A DNA stretch of 64,000 nt from a virus: positions 1 through 64,000 of the IMG/VR virus record IMGVR_UViG_3300002334_000183, one strand, 5' to 3'. The notes under the pieces were generated by a model. The model was not told the DNA's origin, made no database searches, and was given only the letters and a program-made list of their open reading frames with translations. Of the stretch, positions 52,195 through 58,913 are shown one piece after another (position 1 is the first letter of the stretch; each line of letters begins with the position of its first letter). The translations under genes were made by a program, and so were the position numbers.

Positions 52195-52614
52195 TTAAAC
52201 TCCTTTAGTATCGATCAAATAACTGATATCTAAAGACAGCGAATACCGCCCATTTTTCAAAAGCATATTTTCATAATTTGGTTCGCCCATGACAACACGT
52301 CCGCCTGTCACAGGATACTCTTTTTCTGCGAAGTAGTTTCCTAGAAATTCAGCAACAGCATCGCGCTCCGCTGTAGCTGTGTCTTTTGCAGCTGACACTT
52401 CTACTTGGAAACGCCCATGAGATCGACGTGGCTTTACAGAGCCAATGCCCGTTCTCATCGAATTTCCTGGATACATTTGCGGTGCAACTTCCAAGGCTTC
52501 ATTTGTTTCATCTCGGTCGTCGTTTTCCCATCTTATTTCAACAGCCGGATACGATGCTGTGAGCTGTGCCAGCAACCGTGTCTCTAATGCTCGTCTAACT
52601 TCTAAGTGGCTCAT
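52195..52614 (-). CDS. Tail terminator protein
   Basis: The start is MSHLEVRRALETRLLAQL, where the family has a helix with LExxLxxxL. EVEVSAAK-like strands and a terminal strand SLSLDISYLI follow. It fits the phage tail terminator (DUF4128/PF13554-like) family by length (139) and position. It caps the tube and joins it to the neck. The start overlaps the upstream stop (TAATG), so the earlier ATG at 52683 is not used. Confidence 0.72.
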   Translation of the reverse strand: MSHLEVRRALETRLLAQLTASYPAVEIRWENDDRDETNEALEVAPQMYPGNSMRTGIGSVKPRRSHGRFQVEVSAAKDTATAERDAVAEFLGNYFAEKEYPVTGGRVVMGEPNYENMLLKNGRYSLSLDISYLIDTKGV

Positions 52615-52988
52615 TATCTTTTTCTCAAATGTAGCATAGCCAAGCCTTCGCCGGGTACGCCTTTTGCTTTGACAATATCCCAAACAACGCCTTTTGCTGT
52701 CACGGTATCATTGTCGTTTGGTGTGAATGTTTGGTCTTTAAGAGGGAACAGGCATTTGATATCTGTGCGCCCATTTATGCTTTCATCCTTTTCTTGCTCG
52801 GACGCGGTATAGTCCGGCAGAGATGCCAATGAAATGACATGATCAACCACTGTCTTTGCTGTGTTCGCAGACGTAGCCGGATCATAAGCTGAGTCACCTT
52901 GTTCGTGATATGTGATTTGTTCTGATAAGTCGTCTGTGATCTCGAAAGCAGTTACGACGAGACCGGCAACTAAATCTTTAAGAGCCAT
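52614..52988 (-). CDS. Head-tail connector (head completion) protein
   Basis: The 124-residue protein starts MALKDLVAGLV and contains TITYHEQG-like, strand-rich sequence ending MLHLRKR. Short strand-rich proteins at this position are usually head closure or adaptor proteins. It is tightly spaced to both neighbours: the next gene is coupled and the previous one ends 3 bases earlier. Family assignment is by position and shape only. Confidence 0.6.
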   Translation of the reverse strand: MALKDLVAGLVVTAFEITDDLSEQITYHEQGDSAYDPATSANTAKTVVDHVISLASLPDYTASEQEKDESINGRTDIKCLFPLKDQTFTPNDNDTVTAKGVVWDIVKAKGVPGEGLAMLHLRKR

Positions 52989-52990
52989 GT

Positions 52991-53512
52991 TTAACTCCTT
53001 ACAATTTTGCCGAACGAACTGCCATTTGCGTTTTTGACACTTCCAAGGTCTTCAATTAACAGGAACACATCATTTGGAATGGTAATGGCGGTGTATCCTG
53101 TAGTGAACGTAATTTCGATTACATCCACGACCAATTTTTCGATGCCTGCAGAATCAAGAGGCTCGCCAAGATCACGCGCCAGAAGAAACCTTGTCAGTTC
53201 CATGATCGCGTATTGCAGTCGGATCGGGATTGTTGTATCCGTGATCAGAATATTTTCATGATCATAGGCATAAGACCGAGGCCAAGCCAGGATATATGTC
53301 TCGTTCAGTTTTGTTCCTTCGAACGCCATACGGTATTCGATATAGCGGGTAGCCCACACAAGAACTCGCTCTTTTTGATCGTCTGACAATGCATCCCAGA
53401 CAAGAAAAGCATTAGCGTTCGCTTCAATATAGTCGCTGGCAGCAGCAAGCGTAACGTAGCCGTTAGCTCCCGCAACTCCTGATCCATCTTCAATTACATA
53501 ACTGAATGCCAT
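52991..53512 (-). CDS. DnaT-like head-tail connector protein
   Basis: The pattern GANGYVTLAAASDYIEANANAF, RVLVWATRYIEYRMAFEG and LAWPRSYAYD matches the 'DnaT-like ssDNA-binding' (DnaT_2) group. In phages this group lies in the connector module and is better regarded as a head-tail adaptor. 173 residues. A GTTAAC-containing intergenic region precedes it (53513-53571). Confidence 0.75.
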   Translation of the reverse strand: MAFSYVIEDGSGVAGANGYVTLAAASDYIEANANAFLVWDALSDDQKERVLVWATRYIEYRMAFEGTKLNETYILAWPRSYAYDHENILITDTTIPIRLQYAIMELTRFLLARDLGEPLDSAGIEKLVVDVIEITFTTGYTAITIPNDVFLLIEDLGSVKNANGSSFGKIVRS

Positions 53513-53571
53513 ATTTTGTCCAATTCATATTTGAATCGCATTCTACCACAGAGACATGGTTAACGCTACAT

Positions 53572-54273
53572 TTATTTGAGTTTGGAAAATGCGGTAACCC
53601 ACTCGCGCGCATGCTCTGATCGAACCACATCCTCCGGTAGGAACTCAACAATGTCGGCGTCTATGTCAAACTTTTCAATAATCTTCAACACATCTTCCAG
53701 ACCTGAATCATTTATATCAATTTGTGAGGGATCGCCAGTCACAACATATGTGGTGTTCTCGCCTTTTCTTGTCAAGAATAATCTCAGATCGGAAAAGGAA
53801 CAATTCTGTGCTTCATCCAAGATGACGAAAGCATCCCTGAATGTGCGTCCGCGCATGTGCTCAAATGACAGGAATTCAATTTCTTTTGTCATCAGCATGC
53901 GCTGCAGCTCGTTGGTGCTGACTTCATCTTTGAACGCATCCATGAGTGGGACCAACCATGGTGCCAATTTCTGTTCCAGCTTGCCTGGGAGAAAACCCTG
54001 TGCATGCCGTGGGTCGGAAACAGTAGGTCTGGCGATGAGAATTTTGGAGGTCTGGCGTGCTTTCAATTTTTGAATAGCGATCCGAGCAGACAGCCATGTC
54101 TTGCCGGTGCCAGCTTCGCCTACTGCAAAAACTTGATCGCAATTCTGCAGGCTATCTATGAGATCGCGCTGCCGGTCATTTCTTGGGATTATGGGAGGTG
54201 CTTGATGTGCTTTTTTCGCAGCTCTTCGCTGTTGACGTTTTCGGGCCTTATTACTAATTGATTGCTCAGACAA
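53572..54273 (-). CDS. phoH: PhoH-like ATPase
   Basis: The first 25 residues are basic (KARKRQQRRAAKK). The P-loop AVGEAGTGKTWLS, then ILIARPTV, LSFEHMRGRTFRDAFVILDEAQN (DEAQ box) and VVTGDPSQID are the signature sequence of the PhoH family, SF1-like ATPases common in phages of marine and enteric bacteria. 233 residues is a full domain. Its role is not firmly known; RNA helicase or RNase-associated activity has been suggested for relatives. It sits inside the late structural block. Confidence 0.92.
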   Translation of the reverse strand: MSEQSISNKARKRQQRRAAKKAHQAPPIIPRNDRQRDLIDSLQNCDQVFAVGEAGTGKTWLSARIAIQKLKARQTSKILIARPTVSDPRHAQGFLPGKLEQKLAPWLVPLMDAFKDEVSTNELQRMLMTKEIEFLSFEHMRGRTFRDAFVILDEAQNCSFSDLRLFLTRKGENTTYVVTGDPSQIDINDSGLEDVLKIIEKFDIDADIVEFLPEDVVRSEHAREWVTAFSKLK

Positions 54274-54297
54274 TACAGTCTCCTAAGCGTTAGTTTT

Positions 54298-54471
54298 TCA
54301 GTTCGAAGTGTGGCAATCGCAGGCCGGGGCGGCGAACGATGCCGGGATAATAGCTTGTGTTTTATTCTTTTCAAAAGAGTTCATTATAGGAATAGCAAAG
54401 AAAATAACCAAAGCAAGTAATAGTGCGCTGGTCCCATATTTATTCCAAAGATAATACAGTGCTTTTTCCAT
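54298..54471 (-). CDS. Small single-pass membrane protein with C-terminal cysteines
   Basis: The 57-residue product has one transmembrane helix (SALLLALVIFFAIPIMN). A short C-terminal tail with ACDCHTSN could bind metal or form disulphides. It follows the coiled-coil membrane protein by one base. The start MEKALYYLW (54471) is preferred because the longer frame starts inside the upstream gene. It may work with the upstream protein in the membrane. Confidence 0.58.
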   Translation of the reverse strand: MEKALYYLWNKYGTSALLLALVIFFAIPIMNSFEKNKTQAIIPASFAAPACDCHTSN

Positions 54472-54472
54472 A

Positions 54473-54700
54473 TTATTGCACAAGCACTTGTTGCATGATA
54501 GCTCCGAGGAAGCCAAGAAGAACGAACATCGTGATCCGCATTAGAATGGTATTGATTTTACTCACACCTTTTTTGATATCTTCCATAGTTTCTGTCATGT
54601 GTTCAACGTCTTTACGGTCAAGTGCCGTTTTCAGTTCTTGATCATGCATACGCTGTTCAAGTTTTTTAAGTCGATCATTGAAATCTGTTATTTCGCCCAT
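54473..54700 (-). CDS. Coiled-coil membrane protein, XhlA-like
   Basis: The 75-residue product has a charged coiled-coil (about 5-45, heptads LKKLEQRM) followed by one C-terminal transmembrane helix (ILMRITMFVLLGFLGAIMQQ). This topology matches haemolysin XhlA-type proteins, often next to holins. Here the two small membrane genes lie far from the amidase and spanins, so they may be a second membrane-active set or a virion-associated component. Confidence 0.62.
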   Translation of the reverse strand: MGEITDFNDRLKKLEQRMHDQELKTALDRKDVEHMTETMEDIKKGVSKINTILMRITMFVLLGFLGAIMQQVLVQ

Positions 54701-54816
54701 GGGTTTCTGCTCTCTTGTGGTAGCAGCGCCCCGCGCTGGATTGAATGAGTGAGGCCGGTGTCTAATGCTCGACTTTTAGAATACACTTGAGTTGAAAGAG
54801 CTTTCACCGCCTCAAT

Positions 54817-54845
54817 ATTACAGTATCACGAGATATGGTTAACAA
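54817..54845 (-). promoter_or_regulatory. Promoter candidate for the small membrane protein and PhoH genes
   Basis: On the minus strand TTGTTA (54845-54840), 17 bases, TGTAAT (54822-54817). GTTAAC overlaps the -35. The transcript would have a leader of about 110 bases to the start at 54700. The 168-base gap 54701-54868 contains nothing else certain. Confidence 0.55.
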
Positions 54846-54868
54846 GCAATAGATTAAAAATAAATATT

Positions 54869-55468
54869 TTATACAATCGCGATGACTGTCGTATAGCTTA
54901 TGTCCAACAGTGCGGAGAAACTGGAAGCATCACCATTGCCAGTATCGATTGTTGATGGTGTAAAATATTCCAGCGTTCCACCACCATCGTTTGTGGCTCT
55001 GAGTCTGAACTGGGCATCGGCTGGAGAAGCCTGCCCTTGTCCAAATTCCATACTGATGAAACCTTCGCCATTTGATGCTATTTCCACCTGTCTGAGCGTG
55101 TTCGGAGTAGCAACCCAGGTGCTTCCACTATCTACACTGGATTCTACCCATATTAGCAATTCAGAAGCCTGTCCGCCGCCTGCTCTTTGAAGATGCAGGG
55201 ATAATAGAGACACAGCGGTAGATAATGCAACTTTCAGTGTCACAACGCCATTGACTACAAGCATATCGTCGTTTTCGACAGAGCCAAAGTCAATTGTCAC
55301 ACAGGACGCTGAATCTCCCGAAATAAAAGTTGGTATCGTTGTCCCGGCAGACTCGCTGTGCGCTGCTACGTTTTTCGTGAACTCAGTGATTAACGTGATA
55401 AAATTATCGTTAATTTTACCTGCTGCAACTCCCCAAGTTGTTGAGGATAGGATTGTTGAAATGCTCAT
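54869..55468 (-). CDS. Putative structural protein near the receptor-binding genes
   Basis: The 199-residue protein starts MSISTILSSTTWGVAAGKINDNF, an opening found near the start of phage tail fibre or tail-spike proteins that pack as a trimeric helix. The rest is strand-rich (Val, Thr, Ser, Gly), consistent with a beta-sandwich. It lies directly downstream of the three related receptor-binding genes. No enzyme motif is seen. Confidence 0.6.
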   Translation of the reverse strand: MSISTILSSTTWGVAAGKINDNFITLITEFTKNVAAHSESAGTTIPTFISGDSASCVTIDFGSVENDDMLVVNGVVTLKVALSTAVSLLSLHLQRAGGGQASELLIWVESSVDSGSTWVATPNTLRQVEIASNGEGFISMEFGQGQASPADAQFRLRATNDGGGTLEYFTPSTIDTGNGDASSFSALLDISYTTVIAIV

Positions 55469-55485
55469 TATATTTCTTTCTCTGA

Positions 55486-57432
55486 TTAAGCAGTTTTTGT
55501 TATATGCTCGGCAATCTCAGTTGGAGTTAATGCCCGATCCACTAATGTAGCCACACCAATTCGACCTAGTATGCCAGCTCCACCACTATTGCTGAGGTCG
55601 CCTAAATACGATCTAGTGTGCCATGCAGTGGGGTCAGCCACTGACGTGTTCTCATCTATCTCAACACCATCCACATATTCTTTCATAGTTGTAGATGCCG
55701 CATCATATGTCACAGCAAAATGATACCATGTGTCTATTGCAGGGGCTGGTGATGCCGATGCCACTTGATCGAAGGCACCATTGTGTGCAGCCTGCCAAGC
55801 ATTTGACGGAACCCAAAGAAGGTGCGAGTGGGTTCCTACAGGAGCATAGTATGCAGACCATACATTCATATTGCCAGCCAATGAATCAAATTTTACCCAC
55901 ACTAATTTTGAATAACTGCTGGCAATTAAATCAGCAGTACCATCTAATTCAACACTATCATCCGCTGCCGGTACTGATATAACATTTTTACCAACATCAG
56001 AATCAAAAACAATTGCTGCTGAGTTCACGAAGGTGACAGTCGCCGATCCAACCAAATCATCTGAGCCTACAGACACGTCAATGTGATTAGTGATATTTGC
56101 CGCAAAAGTAAATCCGAGTGTTGCGGTCGCTTCTATGTTGCTCGCCACACTTGCTCCAATCGCATTTATTGCAGATATTCTGTATTGGTAGGAAGTCGCG
56201 GCGGCTAGTCCAGTGTCATTGTGAGATGTAACAGCACCTATTCCAGAAGCAACCACAGAAAAATTACCCCCTGTAAACTTTCTTTCTATCACATAATCTG
56301 TGATAGTTGACTCTCCGTCAAACACAGGAGCTGTCCACGCCAAAGCCACAGTTGTTGCTGCCGGTGTTGCATCAAAAGTTATCACTTTATTTGGCACCGC
56401 CGGGCTTGCCGGAATACTTCCATTGTTGCCTCGGGCACTTTCCCAGCTATCAAAATATCTACTGCCTAATTTTCTCAGAGATTCAGAATCGAAATGAAGA
56501 TTGTCTCCTTGTAAAGTGAGATTGGCGGTATCCACATAAGCACAATTTACAAAATTGTCTGGTATCGCAGCCATGGCATCATCCATCTCTTGTCGATCTG
56601 AATTTATTATAAACTCGTCACAGAAACCTCCAGCTACAAATGGCCCAGTTACGTCTACAAGCATTTGATCAATCATAGCATACAATAAATTAGGATATGT
56701 GACAGGTATGCCTACATCAGACTCGCCTTGCTGCCAGAGTGTTCCTCCCATTAGGGCGTTTGGTACTAGACTCTTTGCCAAAATAATTCTAGCAACGGCA
56801 TCAGAATAAAGCGAGTCTACCGGATTCCAAAAATCATTAGAGAAACCTGATCCAGATTTTCCATGTGGTACTAAAATTAATGTTGCATTAGGGTACCTTC
56901 TCATGAAAGCTATCGCAAATTGTAAAGCAAACCCCATGTCTCCAGGCGTTTCATCCACGTGATCGAGAGGTACCGTAGCTGCGACTATTTCTCCAGATTG
57001 ATTTAATTGCATTACACCATCTGGATATGCCTGCCCACTATCAAACGTATCAGAGCCTACAGCATTTGACTGACCAAAAACTCCGACAATTGCAGGTCCA
57101 GTGATTTCTGCCGGGAACCCTCTTTGTGCCACCGGTACAGAATCAATTGAGAAATGTAGTTTAACATCTGAAATGGTGATTGTGCCCGAAGGCTCACCAT
57201 CGGCAAGGATAACGCTGACTGCGCTCCCCGCGCGCGGTCCTACATATACTGCTAAATTTGGTGCCACGTAAGTATCATCAGTAGTGGCATCAGTACCATC
57301 AACTCTGTAATGAAATCCTTGTTTAGAGATCATACGCACAGTAGCAGAATAATTATACGCTGTCGCACTCTCTGCTGTAGCAGCAGCAGCTTCCAACTCT
57401 TGCGATGATATTTCGTAGAATGATTCAGACAT
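55486..57432 (-). CDS. Virion surface protein: shared anchor + sialate-O-acetylesterase-like enzyme + FN3 + LamG
   Basis: Residues 1-95 are the anchor domain shared with the next two genes upstream. Residues about 112-325 are an SGNH/SASA (CE6-type) carbohydrate esterase: VFGQSNAVG has the nucleophile (Ser122), QGESD (235-239) is the second block, and GDNLHFD (310-314) gives the Asp/His. It would remove acetyl groups from sugars. About 345-440 is a fibronectin type III domain and about 450-645 a concanavalin/LamG-like domain with the WYHFAVTYD motif. It probably modifies and binds host surface polysaccharide during adsorption. Confidence 0.85.
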   Translation of the reverse strand: MSESFYEISSQELEAAAATAESATAYNYSATVRMISKQGFHYRVDGTDATTDDTYVAPNLAVYVGPRAGSAVSVILADGEPSGTITISDVKLHFSIDSVPVAQRGFPAEITGPAIVGVFGQSNAVGSDTFDSGQAYPDGVMQLNQSGEIVAATVPLDHVDETPGDMGFALQFAIAFMRRYPNATLILVPHGKSGSGFSNDFWNPVDSLYSDAVARIILAKSLVPNALMGGTLWQQGESDVGIPVTYPNLLYAMIDQMLVDVTGPFVAGGFCDEFIINSDRQEMDDAMAAIPDNFVNCAYVDTANLTLQGDNLHFDSESLRKLGSRYFDSWESARGNNGSIPASPAVPNKVITFDATPAATTVALAWTAPVFDGESTITDYVIERKFTGGNFSVVASGIGAVTSHNDTGLAAATSYQYRISAINAIGASVASNIEATATLGFTFAANITNHIDVSVGSDDLVGSATVTFVNSAAIVFDSDVGKNVISVPAADDSVELDGTADLIASSYSKLVWVKFDSLAGNMNVWSAYYAPVGTHSHLLWVPSNAWQAAHNGAFDQVASASPAPAIDTWYHFAVTYDAASTTMKEYVDGVEIDENTSVADPTAWHTRSYLGDLSNSGGAGILGRIGVATLVDRALTPTEIAEHITKTA

Positions 57433-57434
57433 TT

Positions 57435-58901
57435 TTATTCCTTACCTGCTTTTTCTGATAACCATGTTATCAGTAATGTATCTTCTGCTGCTGTTAATTC
57501 TTCTGTTATCACTATTTGATTTGTCAGCCCAGAAAACCTCAAACTATCAGAAGCCGCTCCCCATCCTGAAAAAGATAAAATATCATTTGTCATATCTAAT
57601 CCTTTTATGGTTATTACGTGAGGTGTTCCGTCTGATGCTTCGGTGTGTAATTGTTGTCTCGTATGCGGCGACACAGCTACACCATCGACGAAAGTTCCAC
57701 GAGTTGCAGCCGGTGAATTTATATCTGCACTTATATCTCCAGAATCAAATCTCCCAGCGTATGGAGCAGACGTGCCTTCAAATCCTCCAGAAGAAAACAG
57801 TACAGAATCATCATCTGACGTTGTGCCTGCCCAATAGAAATCTAAATCGCTAACATTGGCATTCTCATTTAAAAATCCGATAGCATAGCCATCATTTGTT
57901 CCATCAGTATTAATTCCATATATGCCATTTACTATGCCGAGTAAACCACGATATTCTGCAGTTGATTGTGACATGTGCGCGCCTATCAGCGGACGTTCAT
58001 ATGCGTAATCTATTTCCCATTCAGTAACCCCGGAAAATGCACTAGATATTATCAATGAAGGATGGGATAGAATGAGTCTCTGATCTATCTCAAACCATTC
58101 CCCAATGGTCGATTCTCGTGGCACAATATCAGTCCATGTACCATGATATGTCTGCAATGAAGTGGACGTAGAACCACTGACTCTTCTAGCTCTCATGTTT
58201 CTTTTATTTATTGTGTTTAGAGGAATTCCCTGCTGTATTCCGGCTAAATTAGCGGTTGCTGTAAACACATAATTACCATCCACAACGGCTCCCACACTCA
58301 TATTACTCAGAGCATATGGATTCCAACCATTTGGTATCAATATGCCTCCGCCTGCATCATAAGTTCCTTCTGAGAAATTAGGATTCTCCAATATATTAGA
58401 TTGTTTCGCAATGAATTCATCTGGAGACATGTCACGAATAACGGCCTTATCTAATATAGTATAAACTGAATCTAAATGTGCATTGACCGGATCAACAGCA
58501 AAGGCATCCTTGTACATTTTTGTCAAGTCAGACAGGTCCCATATGTGTCTCAATTTGCTGCCCAGCATGAAAGGGTGCCATTTAACATCCGGTGTAGGAT
58601 TAATTGTGACTGCACCTTTTTGACTGTAAAGCCTTATTGAAGACAAGAATACATCACCGGACGTTTCTCCTGAGGCAAGCAGCACGCTTACTAGCGTATC
58701 TTTAGGTGGATTGATTAATATTGGATCGTTGGCATCCACCAGAGTATCAGACGTTGTGGCAACTGTCCCTATAGCATAATGAAATGATTTTGTAGAGACT
58801 ATTCGAACCAAAGCACCATATGAATAAGCGTCAGCATTGCTAACCACATCTGGGATAACACTGACAGATTGAGAAGATATTGTGTGAAAGGCTTCTGCCA
58901 T
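57435..58901 (-). CDS. Virion surface protein: shared anchor + unrecognised C-terminal module
   Basis: Residues 1-95 share the anchor pattern (SYGALVRIVSTKSFHYAI... VSVLLASGETSGDVF) with its neighbours. About 110-180 is a helical link with YKDAFAVDPVNAHLDSVYTI. The rest (about 180-488) is strand-rich and Gly/Ser-rich, with a carbohydrate-binding or jelly-roll look (NPNFSEGTYDAGGG is a typical start of a CBM-like beta sandwich). No catalytic motif is visible. By position it is the middle one of three receptor-binding-type proteins. Confidence 0.75.
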   Translation of the reverse strand: MAEAFHTISSQSVSVIPDVVSNADAYSYGALVRIVSTKSFHYAIGTVATTSDTLVDANDPILINPPKDTLVSVLLASGETSGDVFLSSIRLYSQKGAVTINPTPDVKWHPFMLGSKLRHIWDLSDLTKMYKDAFAVDPVNAHLDSVYTILDKAVIRDMSPDEFIAKQSNILENPNFSEGTYDAGGGILIPNGWNPYALSNMSVGAVVDGNYVFTATANLAGIQQGIPLNTINKRNMRARRVSGSTSTSLQTYHGTWTDIVPRESTIGEWFEIDQRLILSHPSLIISSAFSGVTEWEIDYAYERPLIGAHMSQSTAEYRGLLGIVNGIYGINTDGTNDGYAIGFLNENANVSDLDFYWAGTTSDDDSVLFSSGGFEGTSAPYAGRFDSGDISADINSPAATRGTFVDGVAVSPHTRQQLHTEASDGTPHVITIKGLDMTNDILSFSGWGAASDSLRFSGLTNQIVITEELTAAEDTLLITWLSEKAGKE

Positions 58902-58913
58902 AATTTTTCTTTC

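Noticed and set aside
54688-54807. 39-codon frame starting GTG in the leader before the XhlA-like gene
   Set aside because: It has only a weak ribosome-like GAGG, would begin a few bases after the predicted transcript start, and has no known motif. Recorded but not called as a gene.
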